Below, piece by piece: positions 11,600 through 20,960 of a DNA stretch of 64,000 nucleotides. Below the pieces are notes generated by a model. The model worked only from the letters and a program-made list of their open reading frames with translations, was not told the DNA's origin and made no database searches. The stretch comes from Actinernus sp. WN-2022. Its lineage: Eukaryota; Cnidaria; Anthozoa; Actiniaria; Actinernidae. A program made the position numbers and the translations under genes. The stretch is from NCBI GenBank assembly GCA_030867875.1, contig JAOWCC010000019.1:108566047-108630046 (forward strand). The letters run 5' to 3'. Position 1 is the stretch's first letter. Each line of letters begins with the position of its first letter.

Positions 11600-11941
11600 A
11601 TGAAAGGTACTATGGCACGGTCAGCGTCACGACCAGTCACCCCAGACGTACGGTTACCGGTAAAATACGTGAAGATGTTTCTCTAACTTGCAAAGGGATA
11701 AACACTCCCAAGGCAGTTACTTATGTCTTCTGGAAATTCAATGGCAAAATGATGAAAATCAGGGGTCAGACTCGCATTGCGATTAAGGTTGACTACAAAG
11801 CTTTCTACAAAGGAAGGTACAAAACAGAAGAATTGATCTCGACACTGTCAATAAAATCACTGAGAGATACTGACGAAGGAGTTTACACGTGTGCTGTTGT
11901 GTCTCTTGTCGCATTGCGAAGCGTAAATATTCACCTTCAAG
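11600..11941 (+). CDS. Ig-domain exon 3
   Basis: The acceptor is TTGATATCGGCAG and the donor GGTATGTT; both borders are phase 1 like the other exons of this gene. The translation has an extended N-terminal strand, EDVSLTCKGINT (first Cys), YVFWKFNGKMM (Trp), then LISTLSIKSLRDTDEGVYTC (second Cys) and VALRSVNIHLQ. At 114 codons it is slightly longer than a minimal Ig domain. The open frame extends 5' into the intron, but the phase-1 acceptor at 11599 gives the best exon start. Confidence 0.75.
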
Positions 11942-12170
11942 GTATGTTAAAGAGTTTAAACTGTATGCACATAGTTATCTGATCAAGAGCAACAAGCCAA
12001 GACCGCAAAGGATGACGGTACTCGGTGCCCTAAAATTCTACAAACCATAAAAACGCGCTCCATGGCGCGAATGCGCAATGAGTTAGTGCACGGCATATTT
12101 AGCATTTGGTGCCGAGTTCAATTCCTGCCACATCCGTTTAGATTATTGTAGTTTAGATTTCTTATATATT
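11942..12170 (+). other. Intron of the Ig gene, no feature seen
   Basis: Non-coding sequence before the hAT-like MITE. Confidence 0.4.
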
Positions 12171-12177
12171 ATCTTAT

Positions 12178-12487
12178 CAGGAGCCCATAAGTGGGAGCGT
12201 CCTTCCTGCATACTAGGCCTATGTTACAGCGTTTTCACAAGTTAGGTTATTTTTAGAACGGTTTCCCGCTATTCTTGGGTTGCAATCATTCTTAAGGGAA
12301 TAAAATCACAAAAGCGTAGTGAGTCATGTTGTTTGTATAACAAAAGTAGCTAATGAGGCATCTTTTGTTCCGCCACTGATGCAATCCACTAATTGGCGGG
12401 GGAAATGATCTACAAAAATAGCCCAACTTGTGAAAACGCTGTGACAGCCACATAGGAGATATGGACACTCCTGGTTATGGGCTCCTG
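12178..12487. mobile_element. hAT-like foldback MITE
   Basis: Ends are CAGGAGCCCATAA and TTATGGGCTCCTG. Inner arms also match inversely (TTACAGCGTTTTCACAAGTT near 12221 and AACTTGTGAAAACGCTGT near 12425). ATCTTAT is directly repeated outside both ends (12171-12177 and 12488-12494). A CAGG-type end with a 7-8 bp duplication fits the hAT superfamily. Confidence 0.75.
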
Positions 12488-12493
12488 ATCTTA

Positions 12494-12675
12494 TGTTATG
12501 CTCATTATCATCATAGCCATTGTTATTATTAAAGTGCATATAAGCCTAGCCAGGTATATGCTCATTATCATCATAGCCATTGTTATTATTAAAGTGCATA
12601 TAAGCCTAGCCAGGTATATGCTCATTATCATCATAGCCATTGTTATTATTAAAGTGCATATAAGCCCAGCCAGGT
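12494..12675. repeat. Tandem repeat, 60-bp unit, 3 copies, built from a MITE end
   Basis: Three near-identical 60-base units (12496-12555, 12556-12615, 12616-12675). Each contains TTAAAGTGCATATAAGCC, which is the TTAA target plus the left terminus of the MITE starting at 12653; the last unit runs directly into that MITE. The array starts within one or two bases of the end of the hAT-like MITE duplication. Confidence 0.9.
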
Positions 12676-13089
12676 ATCTTTGATATCGATTGCACACGAA
12701 GTGTATAGTTCAAATGTAGAATATTTCCTGATTTGGGTGTTACTTCTACGAGATATAAAGATATTAAGGTTACAATATGCTAATGATGTGATGTCATCAC
12801 CGAGAGCACTTATTATACAAAAGCATGCTGGTAGAGACAAATTACCTATATGTGAAGCTTATCAAAGTGATTTTACCAAATAAAATTCTAAATTAGAAAA
12901 TAGCTTAATTCACAAGCCGACAAAGAAATTCAGCAAATGTCAGTGATGACATCACATCACTAGCATATTGAAAATATAAACCTTTATATCTCATAGACGC
13001 AACACCCAAATCAAGAACTATTCTACCGATGGACTATCCACTTCATGTACAATCGATATCAAAGATAACTGCTAGGGCTTAGATGCACT
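12653..13089. mobile_element. TTAA-target MITE, AGTGC-GCACT family
   Basis: Left end AGTGCATATAAGCCCAGCC, right end GGGCTTAGATGCACT, flanked by TTAA (12649-12652, 13090-13093). Arms share ATCTTTGATATCGATTG, CTGATTTGGGTGTT and GATGTGATGTCATCA in inverted orientation. The 17891-18292 MITE has the same terminal sequence. Confidence 0.85.
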
Positions 13090-13093
13090 TTAA

Positions 13094-13484
13094 ATAGGTT
13101 TCCATTTATTGTAAGGCGCATTTGAACATATTTGTTGGAATTTGCGCGGTAGAAGTGATTATCATATTAGTAGTATGGCAGGATATTTTTGCGAGTCACA
13201 ATTCAAATTGGGGAGTAAAATTATCCACCATACTACACACTAATCTATAAGAGAATTATTATCCAACTTTTTCTCTATTAACAAAAAAAGACAGGATATT
13301 CCTACTTGTCTCAGGCTCTCTCGGGCGTTACATTATTTGAACTGCTGAATGCAGCTCGATAATGAAAGTATTTTAAATGAAATGTAAACCTATCCATTTG
13401 GCGCAATTAGGTGACTGAATGTTAATACAGATTGGATTTAAGGAGCTAAAGTGGTAACTTCTTTTATTTCTGTTCTCATTTTAG
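13094..13484 (+). other. Intron of the Ig gene, no feature seen
   Basis: Non-coding, ending in a long pyrimidine tract TTCTTTTATTTCTGTTCTC that precedes the acceptor at 13484. Confidence 0.4.
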
Positions 13485-13528
13485 TAATTGACCCTGGCAG
13501 CGAGATTCCAATCAAGCATGTGCATTGA
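13485..13528 (+). CDS. Probable terminal exon of the Ig gene
   Basis: A strong acceptor (pyrimidine tract, then TTTTAG) is followed by 44 coding bases reading IDPGSEIPIKHVH and a TGA stop. Its first two bases complete the single base left by exon 3 (phase 1), so the frame is continuous. If correct, the protein ends shortly after the third Ig domain without a transmembrane segment and would be secreted. The exon is short and identified only by splice signals and phase. Confidence 0.4.
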
Positions 13529-13734
13529 AGAAAGGAAAAAGCAAAATAACGGTCGGCTACCGGTCAGGGTTGGCCAGGGGTTATACTAGTTTCCATGGGT
13601 TCTTTAATTGAGTATACAGCATTCTTACATTTAAATATGGGTATTTGGTATATTTAAATTGGGGGATAGTCTGGTATACTGTATTTGGCAAGTTTTTGAC
13701 ATATGACATAAATATCACAGTCTTCTTCAATTTA

Positions 13735-13852
13735 GGGTATTGGGTATACCACTCCCTCCCGGGCTCCACATACCCCTCCCCCCACCGCACTCCCCTCGGC
13801 CCCCACTCACCCCTCCCTCCACCCTAATCATCCCCCCCCCCCAGGTCCTGAT
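13735..13852. repeat. C-rich low-complexity tract
   Basis: Runs such as CCCCTCCCCCCACC and CATCCCCCCCCCCCCAGG make the plus strand C-rich and the minus strand G-rich, with several G-runs close enough for quadruplex formation. Confidence 0.7.
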
Positions 13853-14063
13853 CGATACTGACCGATTAGCGTTCCATTGAGTTGATTGCAGCAACTGACT
13901 TGCCGAGGATGGTAACACTCGAATGGGGTTTTAGTTTTGCATTTCCTGTGTTAATCAAATGAAGTTAACGTTGTAAACCGAAAGACTACTTCTAAATCTT
14001 GTGTATAACTAGAGACTTAATAAAATGAGCAGATTAGCACGTCTTTCCAGGCTCTTAGCTCAA

Positions 14064-14195
14064 GTCAATATTTCGACTAGAAAATCTGGTCTTCTACTGA
14101 CAGGACAAAGCTGATCATGAGGATGTAACGAGGATCCTCATTACATCAGCTTGGTCCTGTAGAAGACCAGATTTCAGGCTAGTCGAGATATTGAC
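14064..14195. repeat. Short foldback with about 55-bp arms
   Basis: GTCAATATTTCGACTAG and AAATCTGGTCTTCTAC at 14064-14118 recur inverted at 14140-14195 (GTAGAAGACCAGATTT, CTAGTCGAGATATTGAC). Loop about 20 bases. No target duplication recognised. Confidence 0.75.
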
Positions 14196-14595
14196 CTTAA
14201 TTAAATCAACACCATATATTTTGCGTAGTATTGGCCCTGCAATTTAAAATGTTTTATTAGCACAGCGAATGACGTCCAATACAAGTTAAGCATCTCTACC
14301 ACAAGAAGATCCGGTTAAGCTGTTCCTCATTTATAACAGCGTTGTGTGGTCCTGTGCATCCAAAAGTTTATTCTTTACTCAATTTTATAGCCATTACCAT
14401 GATTACATGCACGCCAAATAGATAGGAAATAGGAACTGCTTCTGTCTTGTTTAATTTCCGTCCACCCTAAAATATAGGATCGACAACTTGGCCGTTTTCA
14501 CCAAATTAAAGTAATGTTTTGAAGGTTAACATGTCATAACATTACCTTATAAGGTAGCAAATATCGACCAGTAAACACGTGTCCAGTTTCTATGG

Positions 14596-14974
14596 TTACA
14601 TGGTAACCTCCATCTGCTTTAGAATTGTCATTTCCTCCTGAATGAATCTTCGTTTTAACTTCCATCTAAAAAGCCAACTCATCAAAAGAACAGAAAACAT
14701 CCAGTAACCAAACAAGCTAATCCATTTCTCTTTTCTCTCTTCATCCACGTAGGCAATCACATGATCACTAAAACCCTCTATTCCCAGTCTCTCGTCGTAA
14801 TCCATCCGTTTGTCTCTGTGTCTGTTACGAGCCTGGAATCCACAAGATAAGTTCGTGAAGAGAGTCGCAGTATGCGGAGTCTTTAACTTAAAAGCTTTGG
14901 TGAAGCTGACTCTAGCTAGACCATAGCACTGCATTCCTTCGGGTAACTTCGAAATGTCTTCCCACTCGTTGAAA
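14596..14974 (-). CDS. TMEM151-like protein, exon 2 (C-terminal)
   Basis: Acceptor TATTCTCAACAG (minus strand) precedes the exon; its first base completes the TG left by exon 1 to give Cys, so the join is in phase. The reading FNEWEDISK matches the C-x-x-x-DVSK region of the TMEM151 family as I remember it. It continues with ARVSFTKAFKL, then GIEGFSDHVIAYVD and a hydrophobic segment WISLFGYWMFSVLLMSW (third membrane span), ending at TAA (14598-14596). Vertebrate TMEM151 proteins have a long tail after this span; here the protein stops about 20 residues later. With exon 1 the product would be about 268 residues, a small multi-pass membrane protein of unknown molecular function. It is convergent with the Ig gene. 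Confidence 0.7.
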
Positions 14975-15203
14975 CTGTTGAGAATATATTTTAAAATATT
15001 AGTGCGATGTGTGGTTGTTGGAATTCAAATGCAAAAAAAAGAAAATACTTAGGGATATTGTCATGGATGCAGGAATTGCAGGAATTCAGTCACGTGATTG
15101 TACTGGTTAGCAAAAATATCTTACTTTATTTATATGAAGGCACTTGTACGAGATCGGTAGTGTTATTTGCAAAACCTATTTGTAAAATATTAATGCTATT
15201 TAA

Positions 15204-15828
15204 CAACTAGATTCCATTATGTCGTGCGTCTGTCCTCTTATAGATGCACAGATGACGTCACGACGTGAAGAGAACAGAGAAGTGCACCACGAGACGCAGT
15301 CGAGTAACTGATGTTCTCTTCACGTCGTGACGTCACTGATGTTCTCTTCACGTCGTGATGTCATCTGTGCATCTATAGGAGGACAGTCGCACGACAGAAT
15401 GGAATCTATTTGTTTTATTTAATAATCGCAAACTAAGAACTATGAAAATATACAATCAAAACGAGTTGAGATATTGGTTGCGCGCACGCATGAGCTCATG
15501 ACGCCATCCATGTCCTCTAATAACACACGGCTCATGACGCCATCCATGTCCTCTAATAACACACGGCTCATGACGCCATCCATGTCCTCTAATAACACGC
15601 GGCTCATGACGCCATCCATGTCCTCTAATAACACGCGGCTCGTGACGCCATCCATGTCCTCTAATAACACGCGGCTCATGACGCCATCCATGTCCTCTAA
15701 TAACACGCGGCTCGTGACGCCATCCATGTCCTCTAATAACACGCGGCTCGTGACGCCATCCATGTCCTCTAATAATACACGGCTCATGACCAATCAGAGC
15801 GTGCGTTTCGGACTGATTATTATATTAT
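15204..15828. mobile_element. Insertion consisting of a palindrome plus a 36-bp minisatellite
   Basis: Inserted into copy B of the dispersed repeat. The left part (about 15211-15408) is a strong inverted repeat: GATTCCATTATGTCGTGCG and GATGCACAGATGACGTCACG recur inverted as CGTGATGTCATCTGTGCATC and CGCACGACAGAATGGAATC. The right part is the 36-bp minisatellite. The flanking homology breaks at CTATTT on the left and at TTATTT on the right, so any target duplication is short. Confidence 0.6.
15498..15785. repeat. Minisatellite, 36-bp unit, 8 copies
   Basis: Unit CATGACGCCATCCATGTCCT plus CTAATAACACGCGGCT, repeated eight times with only CATG/CGTG and CACACG/CACGCG variants. As 36 is divisible by three, frames stay open on both strands, giving repetitive ORFs that are by-products and not genes. 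Confidence 0.95.
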
Positions 15829-16260
15829 TTCCACCTCCAAACGATTGTCGATTGTTTATTTGTCGTCCAGTAAACCCTTTCCCATTAGAACACGAGCGCA
15901 ATTCATTGGTTATTCAAGTGATATATCAGCACGTGACTGTTTCATGTGCAATGCCTATTGTGATACTTTGGTTTCACGGCAACACCTTCAGTTTTTAAGA
16001 GAGAAAAATGTTCCCTCAGTTTACACTTTACCATTATAAAGTTAAATTTTCGTCGCGTTTTAGGAAAAGATAATCTATTGCCATAAGACCCGCAAAGAAT
16101 GTGTTCCGCTGTACTACCTACTACTAGAGTAGTTTTACTTAACCCGTGAAACAAAAATGAATAGTCAGTATCTTATAGTCAAGTAAAGACAAAAGAAACC
16201 AATGGAATTAGGGTATAATTGCAACTATTAGTCTAATATATATTTCACGGGTTTAGTAAA

Positions 16261-17666
16261 ATCACTCTACTACTACTACAACTACTAACTACTACTACTA
16301 CTAACTACTACTAACTATTACTACTATTACTACTACAACTACTACCTATTACTACTACTACTATAAACTAATTGCGATTTTGAGACGCCGATACCGAATT
16401 ATATTGCCGGCCAGTTGGGAGAAAATATATTTCGTAGTGGGCGACTACTACTAACTACTACTACTACTAACTATTACAACTATACTACAGCTACTAACTT
16501 CTACTACTACTACAATTAATAACTCATAATGATCAGATGGTGATGGTGATGATGATAGCAACAACAACAACAACAACGATAACAGGGCTCCTCTTGATAA
16601 CAGCTACATATATGTATAATGAATGGACTACCCTGAATAAATAAAGGCATCTATCTATCTAACAATACTACTACTACTAACTGCTACTACTACTGCTACT
16701 AGTAACTACTAGTAACTACTGCTACTAACTATACTACTATTAACTACTAACCGTTATTGCTACTACCACTAACTACTACTAACTACTACTAACTACTACT
16801 AACTGCTACTACTACTGCTACTAGTAACTACTAGTAACTACTGCTACTAACTATACTACTATTAACTACTAACCGTTATTGCTACTACCACTAACTACTA
16901 CTAACTACTACTAACTACTACTAGTACTGCTACTAGTAACTACTAGTAACTACTGCTACTAACTATACTACTATTAACTACTAACCGTTATTGCTACTAC
17001 CACTAACTACTACTAACTATACTACTAACTACTACTACTACTGCTACTAGTAACTACTAGTAACTACTGCTACTAACTATACTACTATTAACTACTAACC
17101 GTTATTGCTACTACCACTAACTACTACTAACTACTACTAACTACTACTAACTACTACTACTACTGCTACTAGTAACTACTAGTAACTACTGCTACTAACT
17201 ATACTACTATTAACTACTAACCGTTATTGCTACTACCACTAACTACTACTAACTACTACTAACTACTACTACTACTGCTACTAGTAACTACTAGTAACTA
17301 CTGCTACTAACTATACTACTATTAACTACTACTATTAACTACTATTAACTATTGCTACTACCACTAACTACTACTAACTACTACTAACTACTACTAACTA
17401 CTACTACTACTGCTACTAGTAACTACTAGTAACTACTGCTACTAACTATACTACTATTAACTACTAACCGTTATTGCTACTACCACTAACTACTACTAAC
17501 TACTACTAACTACTACTAACTACTACTACTACTACTGCTACTAGTAACTACTAGTAACTACTAGTAACTACTGCTACTAACTATACTACTATTAACTACT
17601 AACCGTTATTGCTACTACCACTAACTACTACTAACTACTACTAACTACTACTAACTACTACTTTTC
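16261..17666. repeat. CTA/ACT-type array with a higher-order unit of about 112-135 bp
   Basis: A long run made of ACTACTA and AACTACTACTA motifs. The marker CCGTTATTGCTAC recurs at about 16751, 16873, 16985, 17099, 17221, 17468 and 17603, so a higher-order unit is amplified, not just the trinucleotide. Each unit also carries GCTACTAGTAACTACTAGTA. Interrupting unique sequence lies at 16370-16440 and 16530-16665. The array ends at a hairpin, TTTTCCTGCTATTTGGCAGG, at 17663-17686. Confidence 0.9.
16580..16665 (+). mobile_element. Short 3' fragment of a non-LTR retrotransposon
   Basis: The sequence ends AATAAATAAAGGCATCTATCTATCTA, an AATAAA motif with a short ATCT repeat tail as found at 3' ends of L2/CR1-like elements. 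No coding part remains. Confidence 0.4.
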
Positions 17667-17686
17667 CTGCTATTTGGCAGGAAAAA

Positions 17687-17886
17687 TATATTACTGGGTA
17701 ACACAAATGTCAAGGTGTGATGTGTGTCAGATGAATCTATTGTGTAGCTTTGGGGCTATCTTGCCTGAAGCCTGTTGGAGCTGTAGCGTATTTTCTCAAA
17801 AGTTGTCCCGATTTATTTTCAGTTTGTCCCGATATATCAATAATTTCCCGGTTAATTCCCTGAATCTACCAATTCCCGACATTTTC
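17687..17886. other. No gene seen
   Basis: Spacer between the CTA array and the next MITE. A 75-codon open frame at 17674-17901 has no domain and runs into the MITE. Confidence 0.4.
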
Positions 17887-17890
17887 TTAA

Positions 17891-18292
17891 AGTGCCTGTA
17901 AGCCCTAGCCAGAAATCATTTATTTGGGCGCAGTAAAGTGTTTTAAATCTTGTTCAACCATTTTGGCGATTTATGGTCGTAGTATTGCTATAAAAAGCAT
18001 TACAAATCCTTGAAATAACGTCATTTGAGTCTTTCTTCATTTATACATTTGTTTTTCAGGTGTCAAACATTCGATACTTACAATCTTAGAGAATGATATT
18101 TGAATAAATGGAGCTGACATAAAAACAAAGCAAAAGGAACTATATATGGGTTATCCCTTAAATTACGTCATTGAAATTTGATTCATTAATAAACAAAATT
18201 GGCAGACTATAATTATTATTTTTCGGTCGGTCATTTTTGTTTTCCAGTTTGATTCTTAAATCAAAGATAACTGGCTAGGGCTTATAGGCACT
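17891..18292. mobile_element. TTAA-target MITE, AGTGC-GCACT family
   Basis: Ends AGTGCCTGTAAGCCCTAGCC and GGCTAGGGCTTATAGGCACT are near-perfect 22-bp inverted repeats, flanked by TTAA (17887-17890, 18293-18296). It is a relative of the MITE at 12653-13089, sharing the terminal AGTGC-x-TxxxAGCCC block. Confidence 0.9.
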
Positions 18293-18296
18293 TTAA

Positions 18297-18560
18297 GATT
18301 CCCAGAAAAAAAAATGCTGTTGAACAGGCATGCATATATTGGAGTTCGATGAAGCGTAAACACCGAAGATCAACTGATATTGAGATATGTTAATTTGTGT
18401 GTTTTGAACCTCGCTGTCACTTTTCAAATTGTAACTATATTGATTTGACTTTATCGAAGGTAATAGAAGAAAATTATTTGTTGCTAATCATGTTGATAAG
18501 AGGAGAGATCTTGCGGCTTTGGAAAGTACTCATTATCTCCGCCTCAAACTATCTGGTTTG
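18297..18560. other. No gene seen
   Basis: AT-rich intronic sequence with no supported feature. Confidence 0.4.
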
Positions 18561-18652
18561 CACGTGACGTCATAGCCGCCATGTTGGTGTACCTTTAACA
18601 ATAGATTCTTCATTAGCTTCTTTTGTTAGGTACACCAACATGGCCGCCACGC
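18561..18652. repeat. Small inverted repeat
   Basis: GCCGCCATGTTGGTGTACCT (about 18575-18594) recurs inverted as AGGTACACCAACATGGCCGCC (about 18629-18649). Confidence 0.75.
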
Positions 18653-18740
18653 CCTTTGTCATTTGAATCTCTGGGGATTGAGTGAAAACCAGCAATACGA
18701 CTAAACGACTCCAGTGACGCGTGGAGTCGTCAACTTAGGC

Positions 18741-19808
18741 CCTGTTAACATGAACTCGGGTTGGATTCTCAACCCGGGTCAGTACACCGCCAAGGCTGAC
18801 CCGGGATGACCCTTCTTCAGTCAATCTTCTGCGAACGTTTACATGAATTTATCTTCCAACCCGGGTCAACGCACCTTGCCGAGTAACCCTCTTCGAGATC
18901 AGGGTTGACCCGGGTTGAAGGGTTGGAAATTTGCAAAAATCACTCATGTAAACACGAGCTGGTCTGACCCCGCGGGTTGACATTTTCGCATGCGCAAACG
19001 TACTAATTACATCAAAACAAGATGGCGTCGAAAGACAAATCAACGTGGCAGTGGAGTAATAGGACCACTTGATAGATCTACAAGAGTATAAAAGCGAAAT
19101 GGACTATAAGAACTTAGACTTCAATCAGCGGATGTAGTGCTGTGTCCTCGCACTTACGTGAGCGAATGGTTCAGGTATTTGACAAGGAGAGTTCGATGCT
19201 GTTGAGTTACCTTTGGGAGAGAACATTGATGAAAATATGACCAAAGAAGAACTGATATCAACACCACCCCCATAAAAGCGGCTAAATACAGGAATGGCTC
19301 ACTTAATTAATTCATGAAATGACAATATAAACTAACATAAATCAGCAGTGGGTTTAAAATTTACAAATTTGACAGCAATTGAGCGACGATGGTTTTTTTT
19401 TTATGTAAAAGGATTTAAACACGTTTACCAGCTAACATGTAGTTCAGTAATCTCTCTTTACTTAGCCCTACGGTTTTATGTCCTTATTCGAGAAGAAGAG
19501 AAGGTCTAACCGTTTACTGTATTATGTAAAGGCAGCACCTTCTACTCAGTTGTTTGAACCCGCGACCTCCCGCTCAACACTGAGACCGGAGCTTAACCAC
19601 TGAGCTAACCGGGAGGCGGTCATTAATAAAAATAACTGAATGCACTGGATATCAGACGTCCCACCGAGCAGACATAGAAGCCGACCTGGGTCAGCGGTTG
19701 GATCAACCCGCCTCGAACGACAGGCAACCCGGGTTCATGTAAAGCAAAAGTGAAATCAACCGGTGACCTGACCCGGGTTGGCATCCAACACAGGTTCATG
19801 TAAACAGG
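18741..19808. mobile_element. 1.07-kb terminal-inverted-repeat element, non-autonomous
   Basis: Ends CCTGTTAACATGAACTCGGG and its inverse ending AGGTTCATGTAAACAGG form the terminal repeats, and several internal copies of CCCGGGT-type motifs (AACCCGGGTCA, GACCCGGGTTG) are arranged in both orientations near both ends. No transposase frame is present. I could not identify a target duplication. A tRNA-derived SINE lies inside it. Confidence 0.6.
19391..19617 (-). repeat. tRNA-derived SINE
   Basis: On the minus strand the head reads CCTCCCGGTTAGCTCAGTGG, containing a perfect RNA polymerase III A box (TAGCTCAGTGG). About 40 bases later comes GCGGGTTCAAAC, a B box (GGTTCAA). The cloverleaf-like head is followed by a tRNA-unrelated body (GCTGCCTTTACATAATAC, ACCTTCTCTTCTTCTCG) and an A-rich stretch near 19391-19401. 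It resembles a tRNA at the head only, so it is a SINE and not a tRNA gene. Confidence 0.75.
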
Positions 19809-20094
19809 TACTTTGTGGGTTAGTAAACTTCACATCAAAACACGAGACTAATAAGGGGCACTGAAGGAATTGTGGTAAAAATACAGACGAAGGCGATCAT
19901 AAATCACTTACACCTGCTGTAGGATGGCAACAACAGATTCTAAGTACGAATAAGGGCCACATTCACGAGAAAATACAAAATAAAAGAAGTAAAAATATAC
20001 ACACCTTCACCATGCGCCTAAACGAAAAGAAAGCCACGTGCGGACGCGCCAAAAAGAAAACGGCTCCACTACACAAATTAGTACTGCTGCGGCA
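19809..20094. other. No gene seen
   Basis: Intronic sequence, no supported feature. Confidence 0.4.
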
Positions 20095-20272
20095 GCAATA
20101 ACAATAATATAATGATATATAATTGTAATAATAGTAATATAACAATATAATAATAATCAGGGCTCCTGTAATAATATAATAATAATAATGATATAATAAT
20201 ATCAGAAGTCCATGGACTTCTGATAATATATATTTGCAATAATAGTAATATAACAATAATAATAATTATAAC
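20095..20272. repeat. AT-rich low-complexity repeat, copy 1, with a 24-bp perfect palindrome
   Basis: A TAATAATA-type stretch (ATATATAATTGTAATAATAG, TAATATAACAATAATAAT) that recurs at 21640-21785. At 20201-20224 lies the perfect palindrome ATCAGAAGTCCATGGACTTC plus TGAT. Confidence 0.8.
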
Positions 20273-20370
20273 ATGACCTAAGAAATTTCTGCAATCTGAT
20301 TGGCTAAGAGGAGTGGTATTTCAACGTAATAGTGAAATTACAAACTCCAAGGAGTGGTATTTCAAACTCC

Positions 20371-20960
20371 GGGGGGCCACTCACGTACATGGCATAAGTG
20401 AGATGTGCGGCGGTACCGTGTCCAGGTTTGAGCCCAATTTCGCAATCCAAGTCTTGTTTTGGAGCAAATCGTCTATCAATTCGGGTTGATTTTCATAAAT
20501 TTCATGGAAATTCTGGTTAATAAGAATTCGTTTTATTTTTTTGGCAAACCGGGTCGGGCTCTGAATACAACACCTCACATACCTACCCTTTATTATGCAA
20601 GCGGTGCCCCCCGGTTTGAAGCTCTGTTACAGGTCGCCGAGCGGGTGCAGAAAACTACAAAGCTACGGAAGTTTACGGTGGCAAATGCCTGGCTTTTGAT
20701 GGCTAAAATTGAAGAGTTTGGTATATAAATGAACAGCAATGTCATCTGTGTCTCTGGTAATGGAATCTTGTGGTGATTTGAGAAAGTTCAAAGTGATTTT
20801 CAAGTCTTCGAGTGACCATGCTGTTGGCAGACGAGGAAAGTTTGATTCAGTGAATGAAAACGGAACCGAAAATTGACGTTCATCTCGCTTAAACAACTGC
20901 CCAGGAACAGCTGACATTATACAAGGACAAAATACCAACAAAGTAAGCCAAGTTGACTTT
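20371..20960. repeat. Dispersed repeat, copy 1 (partner at 23726-24305)
   Basis: Shares most of its length with 23726-24305: GAGATGTGCGGCGGTACCG, TATCAATTCGGGTTGATTTT, GGGTCGGGCTCTGAA, TTTATTATGCAAGCGGTGCC, GGTTTGAAGCTC. Within it CCGGGGGGC at 20371 and GCCCCCCGG near 20605 form short inverted ends, so a roughly 240-bp element may sit inside a larger duplicated unit. Confidence 0.8.

Larger units (their letters stand above)
15091..15965. repeat. Dispersed repeat family, copy B, split by an insertion
   Basis: 15091-15203 (TCACGTGATTGTACTGG, GGCACTTGTACGAGATCGGTAG, AAAACCTATTTGTAAA) and 15829-15965 (TTCCACCTCCAAACGATTG, GTCCAGTAAACCCTTTCCC, GCACGTGACTGTTTCATG) are the two halves of the family seen at 10995-11290. 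The 625 bases between them are absent from the other copies. Confidence 0.75.

Noticed and set aside
12496..12675. CRISPR-like direct repeats
   Set aside because: Units are adjacent 60-bp tandem copies with no unique spacers and contain a MITE end; the genome is eukaryotic.
12498..12697. Repetitive open frames over the 60-bp tandem repeat
   Set aside because: Product of the tandem array; both strands open, no start or splice context.
15440..15998. Long repetitive open frames on both strands (for example a 174-codon plus frame)
   Set aside because: They are created by a 36-bp minisatellite whose unit is a multiple of three and has no stops; open on both strands and without any domain.
19555..19620. 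A tRNA gene on the minus strand
   Set aside because: A and B boxes are present but the acceptor end does not pair and the sequence continues into a SINE body with an A-rich tail.
20381..20941. Open frames at 20459-20728 and 20663-20941
   Set aside because: They lie in a dispersed repeat with a second copy at 23.7-24.3 kb where the frames are not kept.
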